Under the pieces are notes generated by a model that saw only the letters and a program-made list of their open reading frames with translations, had not been told where the DNA came from and did no database searches. Shown here one piece after another: positions 27,367 to 36,308 of a DNA stretch of 64,000 nucleotides; position 1 is the stretch's first letter; each line of letters begins with the position of its first letter. This DNA is from UMGS1387 sp045539625 (lineage in GTDB: Bacteria > Bacillota > Clostridia > Oscillospirales > CAG-382), in NCBI GenBank assembly GCA_045539625.1, contig JAZQFS010000016.1:6671-70670 (forward strand), in the 5' to 3' direction. A program made the translations under genes and the position numbers.

Positions 27367-27627
27367 TACAAATTGTAGAAAATAAACAGAAAAATATTCA
27401 ATCCCACCATATTTTTCGGCAAATTGATGTCTTTATTACATTATACATAAATTTCATTGATTTTCTATAACACAAAGTACAAAAAGTATAACTATATTCA
27501 TTTTTTTGCATTTTTTTGCCTTGAAGAATAAGAAAAATAAATGAAGCAATACTTAATTATAAAGTTTGGGGAAATCATCTGTCACCCCCGAAAAAAACAG
27601 CCGTAAAAGTGGGAAATTGCCTCTCTG
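27367..27627. other. AT-rich spacer between divergent surface-protein genes
   Basis: About 260 bp of AT-rich sequence with several T and A runs. I see no gene or strong hairpin in it. Confidence 0.5.
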
Positions 27628-27667
27628 ACGGTAGAATTTGCGCAAAAACGGCAGAATTTACGCAAAA
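27628..27667 (+). promoter_or_regulatory. Two abutting 20-bp direct repeats upstream of the 27738 promoter
   Basis: ACGGTAGAATTTGCGCAAAA is followed directly by ACGGCAGAATTTACGCAAAA, with only two differences. The pair ends one base before the expected -35 position, where a dimeric activator could sit on one DNA face. Confidence 0.6.
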
Positions 27668-27687
27668 CCGTTTTTTTGGAATCTATG

Positions 27688-27696
27688 TGTTATAAT
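27688..27696 (+). promoter_or_regulatory. Extended -10 promoter of the 27738 gene
   Basis: TGTTATAAT is an extended -10 with no recognisable -35 box. This fits dependence on an activator bound at the direct repeats just upstream. Confidence 0.6.
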
Positions 27697-27737
27697 GGAA
27701 AAAAGAAAAATATAATCGTTATGAAAGGGCTGAAAAT

Positions 27738-30700
27738 ATGAAAACAAAGAAATTTTTTACGGTTTTATTCACAGTTATATCGTTAGTGCTTATGACGGCG
27801 GTGACAGCAGGTGCACTTTCGGTTGATATTGCACAGGGCGATGTAACCGTTACACAGTCGGACGGTGTAAAATACGCAAACGGCACAGCCTATTCGGGCG
27901 AGCTTACCGTAACCGACAGCGACACAAAATTAGCAAATATGCTGAAAATTGAAAGCGGTGAGCACAATGTTACGATCAATTCCATTACGGTATGCAATAT
28001 TCTTGTATCAGAAGGAGCAAAGCTTAATCTCACCATAAAGGGTGACGGTAAAATTTACAACTCATCCACCTTATACCGGTTTGCGGGAATCAGTGTGCCC
28101 GAGGGTGCCGAGCTTGTAATAACCGAGGCTTCCACAGGCTCAATGTATATCGAAGGCGGCTGTGATTCAGCGGGAATCGGCGGTGACAAGGAAAAAAGCA
28201 ACGGAAAAATAACCATTAGCGGCGGCACGCTGACTATTGAAGGTGACGTTGACGCAGCAGGCATCGGCGGCGGTGAGAGAGGTGAGGGAAAAGATATAAC
28301 CATTACGGGCGGTACGCTGAATGTCAAAGGCGGTAACTCTGCAGCAGGCATCGGCGGCGGTTTTGCTTGCGGCGGATCGAATATAACCATTACGGGCGGC
28401 AAGGTAACTGCCACAGGCGGTATGTATGGAGCAGGTATCGGCGGCGGAAGCAACTGTGACGGAACAAATATAACCATCACGGGCGGCACAGTAATTGCCG
28501 AGCGCGGTATCTATGCAGCAGGTATCGGCGGCGGACATAACGGCAGCGGAACAGACATCACCATTTCAGGCGGCACGGTAACCGCTATAGGATATAATCT
28601 TCCCGAACATTATACAAGAGGTATAGGTGCAGGTGATACAGATTACAATTGGTCAGCGGACGATAACGTTACGAAGAACATTTTTGTTGACCCTCAGGAG
28701 TTTTGCGCAATCATTGCAAAATTAAACGAAGAGTCCACAGAAATAATCGATACATACACAGAAAAGACAGATATTTCTTCGATGGTTCACGAGAGATTTA
28801 TGATTCACTTGTATACCGTTACCTGCGGCGGCAATCACGTTGACGAGGATAAAGACCATAAGTGTGATATTTGTAAGGGAACAACCCCCTGTGACTTTGA
28901 TGAAAACAACGGCTTTTGCCTTGTTTGCGATGAATACCAAGAACCTGAGCTTAAAGATAACTACTATCAAATCAAAAACGGCGGTAACCTCTACTGGTTT
29001 GCAAACCACATAAACAACGTTGACAGAACGGCAAACGCAGTTCTCCTGAATGACATCGACCTTGAAGGAAAGTCTGACGGCACAGGCAGAAAGTGGATAC
29101 CGATAGGCTTTACAGGCGAGAACAGCAACAACTTCCGAGGTATCTTTGACGGCAGAAATCATACAATCACAAATCTTTATATTGACGAGCAAAGAGCAGG
29201 AATGGGACTCTTCGGAGAAGTACGTCTGGGTACTGTTGAAAACTTTACCGTTTACGGCAATGTGAAGCTCACTTCCGATTGCAGCTACGTTGGCGGTGTT
29301 ATAGGCTCTGCTCCCGGTGCAAACGGTACGGATGTTCCCGACCATAACGGTGCAACAATTCGTAATATTACATCGTATGTAAATGTAACTCTCGCCGAAA
29401 ACGCTCACGGCTCAAGCTTTGTGGGCGGCTTTATCGGTTACGCTAACCACGAAACAACTATCGAAAACTGCTCATGGTACGGAACTCTTGACCTTGGCAT
29501 TTACCGTGCAGACAGCGGTGTGGGCGGTCTTGTGGGACGACTTTACGATAAATCTAATGTTACAATTCGCAACTGCGCTGCTTACGGCACTATAAAGACC
29601 TCCTATAAGAGCGGTACTCACAATAATTACGATACCATTTACATCGGCGGTGTGCTGTCCTTCAGCCCGTCAGGTACAAAGGCAGTCCTTAAAAACAATC
29701 TTTGGGCAGGCAGCTTTATTGATGACACCGACCTTGATGGCAAAGCACATCTCTCTGCTTTCGGTACGTTAAACGGCGAAGAAACTGTGACAAACTGCTA
29801 CACTATTGATTCCGCACCCTACCTCACAACCGAAAATGTAAATGCCAACGGCATTATAACCGTTACCCCGCAGCAGCTTGCTTCCGGTGAGGTTGCTTAC
29901 AAGTTGGGCGATGCCTTCGGTCAGAAAATCGGAACGGATGCTTATCCAATCCTTGGCGGCGACGTGGTTTACTACGGCTATGAAGAATGTAATTCTGCCC
30001 AAAAGGTTTACAGCAATGAAGAAGTAAGCGAAACACTTCCCGACCATAAGGACGAAGACAAAAACCACACTTGCGACGTGTGCAAGGAGATTGTTACCGA
30101 GTGTTCGGACGAAGACAATAATCACCTTTGCGACGTCTGCTCCGTAGAATTAAGTAAGTGCTCGGACGAAGACAATAACCATATCTGCGACGTCTGCACC
30201 GAAAAATTAAGTGAGTGCTCTGATGAGGACAAAAACTGCGTGTGCGACGTTTGCGGCACTTCCATAGCCCACAAGGACGAAGACGCAGACTGTGTGTGTG
30301 ACGTTTGCAAAACAGAAATACACATTGATGAAAATTCCGACAGTATATGTGACAAATGCAATATTGCTTGGGGAAGCTGCGGCGAAAATGTAACCTGGAC
30401 CTTTAACGAAACCACAGGTACGATAACCCTTTCGGGAACGGGTGCAACCAAGAATTACGTTCAATCCCCTTGGTTTGGCTATCGCGATAAATTTACAAAC
30501 TTAACCATAGAAAACGGAATAACCGGTCTTGGTAATAGTTTACTTTCATTGTGTTCCAATCTTGAAACAATACATTATCTTGGCACGGAAGAAGAATGGG
30601 GTGCAATCAATATAGGTGCAGGTAACTCAAGTTATGTCAACGCCGCCGACAAACACTTTTGCATACATAAGGAAGCACAGCAGGCAACCTGTCTTGCCGG

Positions 30701-31370
30701 CGGAAATGAGAGCGGTTGGTATTGCGAAACCTGCCAAAAGTATATAAAAGGCGGCAAAGAAATCCCTGCAAATCCCGATAATCACCTTGACGAAGACAGC
30801 GACCACTTCTGCGACGCCTGTGATGAATTAATGAGCTGGTGTTCAGACGGAGACGGCGACCACCTGTGCGATATCTGCAAAACTGCTTTTCATGTAGACG
30901 AGGACTGCGACTGTGCTTGCGACATCTGCAAAGAAGCTACTCATGAAGACGAGGACGGCGACTGTTTTTGCAATTTCTGCTCAGCGGCTGTACATATAGA
31001 CGAAGACGGCAACTGCTATTGTGATTTCTGCTCAGCGGCTATGCATATAGACGAAGACGATGATTGGATTTGTGATGCTTGTAGTGATATTGCAGCAAAC
31101 GGATTTGAAATCAAGTATATCCCCGAAACTGCGGAAGTGTATATATTAGCACCGTATGATATCAGTGATGCTGTGGTTGTTATTGCAGATTACAAAGAAT
31201 CAATACTTGCGAATGTTTATTTTGTAGATGTCGATATTTGTATGGAATCATCGACGGGTTATGTATATGTCGATAATGAGTTCCATTTGCTCGGCACAGG
31301 CGACAAGATTATGCTGTGGGAAAGCACAAGCACCTTTGTACCTCTTTGCAAGGAGTATATTGTCCCGTAA
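27738..31370 (+). CDS. Large secreted repeat protein: Gly-rich beta repeats, GLUG-like repeats and Cys/Asp repeats
   Basis: This 1210-residue exported protein has a signal peptide of about 26 residues (AVTAGA). Residues ~110-290 form beta-helix-type repeats with the unit ITITGGT...GAGIGGG. About 410-680 holds GLUG-like repeats (RGIFDGRNHTITNLYI, FVGGFIGYA). From about 765 and again from about 1020 there are some 13 copies of a 17-19-residue unit, HxDEDxDxxCDxC, split by a BspA-like leucine-rich stretch with NLETIHYLGTEEEWGAI. The unit combines an EF-hand-like DxDxDxxC with CxxC and may bind Ca or Zn. No wall-sorting or SLH signal was found. Probably an adhesin or surface-layer component. GAAAGGG precedes the ATG. 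Confidence 0.75.
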   Translation: MKTKKFFTVLFTVISLVLMTAVTAGALSVDIAQGDVTVTQSDGVKYANGTAYSGELTVTDSDTKLANMLKIESGEHNVTINSITVCNILVSEGAKLNLTIKGDGKIYNSSTLYRFAGISVPEGAELVITEASTGSMYIEGGCDSAGIGGDKEKSNGKITISGGTLTIEGDVDAAGIGGGERGEGKDITITGGTLNVKGGNSAAGIGGGFACGGSNITITGGKVTATGGMYGAGIGGGSNCDGTNITITGGTVIAERGIYAAGIGGGHNGSGTDITISGGTVTAIGYNLPEHYTRGIGAGDTDYNWSADDNVTKNIFVDPQEFCAIIAKLNEESTEIIDTYTEKTDISSMVHERFMIHLYTVTCGGNHVDEDKDHKCDICKGTTPCDFDENNGFCLVCDEYQEPELKDNYYQIKNGGNLYWFANHINNVDRTANAVLLNDIDLEGKSDGTGRKWIPIGFTGENSNNFRGIFDGRNHTITNLYIDEQRAGMGLFGEVRLGTVENFTVYGNVKLTSDCSYVGGVIGSAPGANGTDVPDHNGATIRNITSYVNVTLAENAHGSSFVGGFIGYANHETTIENCSWYGTLDLGIYRADSGVGGLVGRLYDKSNVTIRNCAAYGTIKTSYKSGTHNNYDTIYIGGVLSFSPSGTKAVLKNNLWAGSFIDDTDLDGKAHLSAFGTLNGEETVTNCYTIDSAPYLTTENVNANGIITVTPQQLASGEVAYKLGDAFGQKIGTDAYPILGGDVVYYGYEECNSAQKVYSNEEVSETLPDHKDEDKNHTCDVCKEIVTECSDEDNNHLCDVCSVELSKCSDEDNNHICDVCTEKLSECSDEDKNCVCDVCGTSIAHKDEDADCVCDVCKTEIHIDENSDSICDKCNIAWGSCGENVTWTFNETTGTITLSGTGATKNYVQSPWFGYRDKFTNLTIENGITGLGNSLLSLCSNLETIHYLGTEEEWGAINIGAGNSSYVNAADKHFCIHKEAQQATCLAGGNESGWYCETCQKYIKGGKEIPANPDNHLDEDSDHFCDACDELMSWCSDGDGDHLCDICKTAFHVDEDCDCACDICKEATHEDEDGDCFCNFCSAAVHIDEDGNCYCDFCSAAMHIDEDDDWICDACSDIAANGFEIKYIPETAEVYILAPYDISDAVVVIADYKESILANVYFVDVDICMESSTGYVYVDNEFHLLGTGDKIMLWESTSTFVPLCKEYIVP

Positions 31371-31398
31371 CCTTCACAGTATAAAATGATAAAATATA

Positions 31399-31446
31399 CC
31401 CCGTTCACCAAGGCGAAATGCCAAAAATGAACGGGGTGTTCTTTTG
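31399..31446 (+). terminator. Intrinsic terminator, probably bidirectional
   Basis: CCCCGTTCA pairs with TGAACGGGG and is followed by TGTTCTTTTG. It lies between the convergent 27738 gene and the MFS gene. Confidence 0.8.
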
Positions 31447-31470
31447 TGTATTTTTATTGTAAGGAAAAGT

Positions 31471-32673
31471 TTAATGCTGTGTTTTGTTCTTTTTGCTTTT
31501 TGCTCTGATAAGCACAACAAGGCAGATTACCAGCAGTATCGGGAAAACCGTTGCATAAAGCAAGCCTGTCTTTAAGTTGCCGCCTGCATTCTCCGAAATG
31601 TGTCCCACCATTGCAGGGCTGACGGTAGCACCAAGGTCGCCTGCAAGAGCAAGGAAAGCAAACATTGCCGTGCCGCCCTTGGGACAGCTTTGTGAGGAAA
31701 TGCTGATGGAGCCCGGCCACATAATGCCTACCGCAAGTCCGCACAACGCACAGCCCAAAAGTCCGATGACGGCAATTGACGACAGCGACGCCGCAAGATA
31801 ACAGCAAGCCGCCATAACACCGCAAAGCAGCATAACCTTGCTTAAATTCAGCCTTTCGCTGAACTTGCCGTACATCATTCGTGCAATGCCCATAAACATT
31901 GCAAAAAGGCAGGGACCTGCAAGGTCGCCCACGGTTTTTGATACTCCGACAGCCGACTCCGTAAAGGCGGACGCCCACTGAGCCATGGTGGTCTCCGACG
32001 CACCCGAGCATATCATAAGCATTATCATCAGCCAGAACACAGGTGTCCCAAGAAGCTTTCTTACGCCCATACTTTCTTCACCGCCGTCCAGCTTTTCAAT
32101 GGGACAGCTTATAAAGTTTAAGGTGTTGTACAAGGGAATAATTGCCCAGATTAAGGTAAGTATTTTCCAATTTTCAAGTCCGAACAGCGAGAAAAACAGC
32201 GTTGAGCCCAAAATTACGCTCATTGCACCCCAGCAGTAGAAGGAGTGGAGGGTGCTCATAACGCCGTCCTTATTTTCAAAGGGACAGGCTTCAACGATGG
32301 GGCTGAGAAGCACCTCAATAAGACCGCTTCCCACCGAGTAAAGCACAACGGAAATAATTATTCCCGTAAAGGGCGAGGGCAGAAGGTCAGGCAGAAATGC
32401 CATCAAAACAAGCCCAAGTGCCGACGTCACCTGAGAAGCAATAACGCAGGTGCGGTAGCCGATTTTGTCGGCAAACTTTGTTGCAGCAAGGTCGACTATA
32501 AGCTGAGTCAGATAGAACACCATGGGAATGAGGGCGATTTTCTCAAGAGTTATGCCGTAGCTACCTCTGAAGGTGAGAAACAGAAGGGGAGTGAAGTTTG
32601 CGGTTATAGCCTGTGTTACAAAGCCAAGGTAACAGGCGGTAAGTGTTTTTCTGTAGTTCTTTTGCGTTGCCAT
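31471..32673 (-). CDS. MFS transporter
   Basis: This 400-residue protein has about 12 hydrophobic helices in two halves separated by a polar loop (about 190-215). The N-terminal half shows the loop 2-3 segment ATKFADKIGYRTC, a form of the GxxxDrxGrr signature. The overall pattern (ITANFTPLLF, SGLIEVLLSPIVEA) resembles sugar- or fucose-type permeases in gut Clostridia. The substrate cannot be told. GAAAGGACT precedes the ATG. It is a single-gene unit, convergent with the upstream secreted protein gene. Confidence 0.88.
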   Translation of the reverse strand: MATQKNYRKTLTACYLGFVTQAITANFTPLLFLTFRGSYGITLEKIALIPMVFYLTQLIVDLAATKFADKIGYRTCVIASQVTSALGLVLMAFLPDLLPSPFTGIIISVVLYSVGSGLIEVLLSPIVEACPFENKDGVMSTLHSFYCWGAMSVILGSTLFFSLFGLENWKILTLIWAIIPLYNTLNFISCPIEKLDGGEESMGVRKLLGTPVFWLMIMLMICSGASETTMAQWASAFTESAVGVSKTVGDLAGPCLFAMFMGIARMMYGKFSERLNLSKVMLLCGVMAACCYLAASLSSIAVIGLLGCALCGLAVGIMWPGSISISSQSCPKGGTAMFAFLALAGDLGATVSPAMVGHISENAGGNLKTGLLYATVFPILLVICLVVLIRAKSKKNKTQH

Positions 32674-33128
32674 AATGATGAGTCCTTTCGAGGGAGAGGG
32701 AGTTTTTTAATCATTACCGCAGATTATAGCATAAAAAGGGGAGAAGGTCAAGGGGTGTGTGTTTTTTTGATGGTAGGTGCCTTTCTTGCCAAAATAATGA
32801 GAGTCCCACATAGAAAGTAACCTTTTCTATGTGGGATATTTTTATAAATACCTTTTCCGTTAAAAAACAATATAAATACTAACAAACCGCCAATCGGGCA
32901 CGGAAAATAAAAAATAAATCCGAGATTAGGTCTCGGATTTGCTGCGGCACTTTGCCGCTGGTGGAGGCGGCGTTGAACTACTGTGTTTCGCGGAAAGGGG
33001 TATATGGATAGGCTGGGGAGGATGGGTGCGGGAGGCGGGATGGTGAGGATAGCCATAGGTCTGTGTGGGGATGGGAAGAAAAGGTTGTTTTTTGGTTTTG
33101 AATGGTGGGGAGGTACAATAATTGAAAC
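32674..33128. other. Intergenic region: strong hairpin, 50-bp repeat and G-rich tract
   Basis: It contains a 13-bp hairpin TCCCACATAGAAA / TTTCTATGTGGGA at 32804-32836, followed by TATTTTTA. It also holds the repeat at 32915-32964 and a markedly G-rich plus strand at 32990-33115. I see no credible gene. Short frames crossing it read through the repeat. Confidence 0.6.
32915..32964 (+). repeat. 50-bp direct repeat, left copy
   Basis: It has one mismatch to 36383-36432 and contains hairpins AAATCCGAGA/TCTCGGATTT and GCGGC/GCCGC. Weaker similarity extends about 20 bp further left, including CGGGCAC. Confidence 0.85.
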
Positions 33129-33157
33129 TTGACAACGAAGTTTTATAGTGGTAGAAT
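33129..33157 (+). promoter_or_regulatory. Sigma-70 promoter of the SLH-S1C protease gene
   Basis: TTGACA (33129-33134), a 17-bp spacer and TAGAAT (33152-33157) lie 39 bp before the ATG. Confidence 0.8.
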
Positions 33158-33195
33158 TATGATACTATAAATTGTCATTGACTTTGGAGGTTTGT

Positions 33196-36117
33196 ATGAA
33201 ACGTTTTGTGTTTGTGATATTAGTATTTGCTATGTGCGTAACAGGAATTTCTACGACAGTATTTGCTCAAAGAGATGTCTCGAGAGAAGAAGTTCTTGCT
33301 AGTGAACTGAAAGAACTAGGCCTTTTCAGGGGTGTTTCAGAAACGGACTTTGATTTAGACAGAGAGCCTACCAGAGTTGAAGCACTTGTTATGCTTATTA
33401 GAGTCCTTGGCAAAGAAAGTGATGTAACAAATGATACATGGAAGCATCCTTTTACGGATGTCCCCGGATGGGCAGATAATTATGTTGGCTATGCTTATTC
33501 TAAAGGATTGACCAACGGACAATCTGATACAGAGTTTGGCGTGGGAAGTGCTAATGCTACAACATATTTAACTTTTGTACTCCGTGCTCTCGGATATTCT
33601 GATACAAATGGGAGAGATTTTAGCTGGAATGATCCTTATACTCTTGCCAGAGAAACCGGAACACTTTCTACTGAAGTGAACATTGATGATTTTTGGCGTG
33701 CAGATGTTGTTACTGTTTCTCATGCGGCACTTTCGGCATACCTCAATGGCTCACAGCAGACACTTGCACAAAAATTGATTTCTGCAGGTGTTTTTACACA
33801 GAGTGAATTCGATAGTGTTTACAATAGAGGAGCAAATGTCACAAAACCCACTCAAAGCGGTGAATTGACTGCCGAAGAAATATTTGCAAAATGTTCTCCT
33901 GCTGTGTTCTATATTGAGCTTTACGATAAAAATTATGACACAATTGCTTCGGGAAGCGGTTTCTTCATAGATGACAAAGGTACTGCTGTTACAAATTATC
34001 ATGTAATTGAAGATGCGTATTCCGCATTAATTCAGTTGTCTGATACGCAAGCTGTCCACAAAGTTCTTGGTGTTTACGATTATAATGTTGAGGAAGATTG
34101 GGCGATTATAAAGACTAGTTGCTCGGGCAACAAATATCTTAATATAGGTGATACTTCTACAGTTGTCGGTGGTGCAAAGGTTTATGCAATAGGCAGTCCT
34201 CTCGGACTTCAGAATACCATTTCTGAAGGCATTGTATCAAATCCTGCCAGAGTAGACGGCGGAGTGACGTATATTCAGACAAATGCGGCGATTTCGAGCG
34301 GAAGCAGCGGAGGTGCTCTCCTTAATAAGTACGGAGAAGTTGTTGGTATTACGTCTGCCGGTTATACAGAAGGTCAGAATCTTAATCTTGCATTGCCAAT
34401 GACATATCTTGAAGGTTATAAATTAAATCAAGTTACTGCTCTTAGCACATTATTTCCGGAAACATCCCAAAGCACTCAGAACCAACAGCAAAATGAAGCT
34501 GGAGGCAGCCGAAAAGAAATGGCATATTCACTTCTCAAAGGTTTTGTGATGCAAAACTATGATGAATATGATGATGATCTTGGGTGGTATATATACACAG
34601 AAAAATATGAAAAAGAAGATGGTTCAGGTTACGATTCTCTCGAGTTGTGCTACGACAAAGAAGATAACTATCTTATGATGTGCGTGAAAGATCTTTATTA
34701 TTCATCACATTCGTATTATTATGTCTTTGATATAACTTTGGATTATTCTCAAAGCATAGGTTTGTATTATTTTGATGCATATACTAACAATGCTGGTTTT
34801 GTGGAATATTCAAGCGGAGAAGCGTATGTGGATATTGCAGAATTCAGTCAAAGTTATAATTATGAGTTTGATGAATATGAAGGTAACAGCCAAGATAAAG
34901 AAGAACTTATTGCGGCTATTATGCATAATGACGGTTTAAATTTTATAAACTATCTTTTCTATACATATTTGAATGATTTTGGGTATTACAGCACAGAAGA
35001 TTTGGGATATACTTCGTATCGAAAATTTACCAGAGGAAGTTCGGCAAACACGGGTGAATCACAAAACGCACAATCTTCAACAACAGAAAGTGTTACGTAT
35101 AGATTAAACACTCAAAGCGTAACTGTTGATGCAGGAAAAACGACAAATGTTGAATTGAAATATTCATCTGTTGGTATACCCGGAAATATCAAAATGATTT
35201 TAACTTCAGCAGATGAAAGTGTTGCAACTGCAAAATGGGCAAACGATAATGCTTCATCGTCGCCGATGGATATTATTATTACTGCTGTTGCTTCCGGAAC
35301 TACTACTATAACGGTATCAAACAGATATACAAATGATGTCGCAGTAATTAATGTGACAGTAAATCCTAAGAATAAGAGTCAGCCTACTCCAGAGATTTCC
35401 TATTCTTTGAGTTCAACCAACGTAATGTTGAATGTTGGAAAATCCGAAATAATATATTTGGATTATGATTGTTCAAATTTTCCTGATGATTTTGACGTTT
35501 TTCTTGCTGTAGAAGATGAAAGCATAGCTGTTGCGAATTGGACAGACGGTGATGAGTTGCCTTGGGGAATAAAAATAAAAGGTGTTTCTAAAGGAACAAC
35601 TCAATTTAAAATATCCAACAGTTTTAACAATCAATATATAAAGGGAACAATCGTTGTTAGTTCATCCACAGGCAGTTCATCGGGCAGTTCATCGGGCAGT
35701 TCATCGGGCGGTTCAACAGGTGGTTCTTATTACGGGCCTTCCGGAAACACTTCTATTAGCAGTGTAGACACTATGTATGCTAAATTTGCAACTGCAAAAT
35801 TTCCACTGAAACTTTATTCCAATGATGGGAAAACATTTTTGGGAAAACTGACAACTAACAAATATGATATTGATAGTATTTCAAATGAATATGGTTCATA
35901 TGGAAGCAAATATTCGTCAACAAGTATTTTCAATGAATATGGAACGTACGGAAGTAAGTATAATTCAAACAGTGCATTTAACGAATATGCTTCCTACCCT
36001 CCGATAATCGTAGATAGCAATGGTAACTTTATAGCTTACCTTACTGCCAATACTTATAAGATCAATGGAATAACATTCTACAAATTAATGGCATATCTTG
36101 AACAATTTAATCAGTAA
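33196..36117 (+). CDS. SLH-anchored S1C (HtrA-like) serine protease with Ig-like domains and YGSYGSKYS repeats
   Basis: This 973-residue exported protein has a signal peptide (about 1-25), SLH repeats (about 28-190; FTDVPGWADNYVGYAYSKG), then a trypsin-like S1C protease (about 225-405). The catalytic triad is visible: His in TNYHVIED, Asp in EEDWAIIKT and Ser in SSGSSGGALL. An acidic Tyr-rich domain follows, then two BIG2-like Ig modules (about 635-820), a Ser/Gly linker and a C-terminal region with the repeated unit NEYGxYGSKYxSxSxF, a tail also seen on other Gram-positive surface proteases. TTGGAGG fixes the ATG at 33196. Base composition is more AT-rich than the flanking core genes, and direct repeats flank it, suggesting transfer. 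Confidence 0.85.
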   Translation: MKRFVFVILVFAMCVTGISTTVFAQRDVSREEVLASELKELGLFRGVSETDFDLDREPTRVEALVMLIRVLGKESDVTNDTWKHPFTDVPGWADNYVGYAYSKGLTNGQSDTEFGVGSANATTYLTFVLRALGYSDTNGRDFSWNDPYTLARETGTLSTEVNIDDFWRADVVTVSHAALSAYLNGSQQTLAQKLISAGVFTQSEFDSVYNRGANVTKPTQSGELTAEEIFAKCSPAVFYIELYDKNYDTIASGSGFFIDDKGTAVTNYHVIEDAYSALIQLSDTQAVHKVLGVYDYNVEEDWAIIKTSCSGNKYLNIGDTSTVVGGAKVYAIGSPLGLQNTISEGIVSNPARVDGGVTYIQTNAAISSGSSGGALLNKYGEVVGITSAGYTEGQNLNLALPMTYLEGYKLNQVTALSTLFPETSQSTQNQQQNEAGGSRKEMAYSLLKGFVMQNYDEYDDDLGWYIYTEKYEKEDGSGYDSLELCYDKEDNYLMMCVKDLYYSSHSYYYVFDITLDYSQSIGLYYFDAYTNNAGFVEYSSGEAYVDIAEFSQSYNYEFDEYEGNSQDKEELIAAIMHNDGLNFINYLFYTYLNDFGYYSTEDLGYTSYRKFTRGSSANTGESQNAQSSTTESVTYRLNTQSVTVDAGKTTNVELKYSSVGIPGNIKMILTSADESVATAKWANDNASSSPMDIIITAVASGTTTITVSNRYTNDVAVINVTVNPKNKSQPTPEISYSLSSTNVMLNVGKSEIIYLDYDCSNFPDDFDVFLAVEDESIAVANWTDGDELPWGIKIKGVSKGTTQFKISNSFNNQYIKGTIVVSSSTGSSSGSSSGSSSGGSTGGSYYGPSGNTSISSVDTMYAKFATAKFPLKLYSNDGKTFLGKLTTNKYDIDSISNEYGSYGSKYSSTSIFNEYGTYGSKYNSNSAFNEYASYPPIIVDSNGNFIAYLTANTYKINGITFYKLMAYLEQFNQ

Positions 36118-36123
36118 AAACTG

Positions 36124-36160
36124 AAAGGAAACAAGTTAAATGCTTGTTTCCTTTGTCTTT
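36124..36160 (+). terminator. Intrinsic terminator of the S1C protease gene
   Basis: AAAGGAAACAAG pairs with CTTGTTTCCTTT and is followed by GTCTTTTATT. The next 130 bp are C-rich on the plus strand and hold no gene. Confidence 0.85.
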
Positions 36161-36308
36161 TATTAACTACCCGTCCCAAACTCCTTTCCCAAACTTTCCA
36201 AATCCCTGCAAATTCCCTAAATCCAACAAGAACACACCCCCCACAAAGCCTTCAAATCTTGACCAAGTGGGGTATTCCTATAAAATAAACATGGACGTGA
36301 AAACGCCG

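Noticed and set aside
28055..28538. Proline-rich and cysteine-rich frames opposite the Gly-rich repeats
   Set aside because: They are antisense shadows created by the repeated GGC/GGT codons of the secreted protein.
30040..30340. Possible CRISPR-like regular repeats
   Set aside because: The periodicity of 50-55 bp is that of a protein repeat in frame; units diverge at synonymous positions and there are no unique spacers.
32748..33135. Minus-strand open frames over the G-rich tract and 50-bp repeat
   Set aside because: Their coding look comes from the repeat shared with the recombinase 3' end. There is no ribosome site, and the composition is low-complexity.
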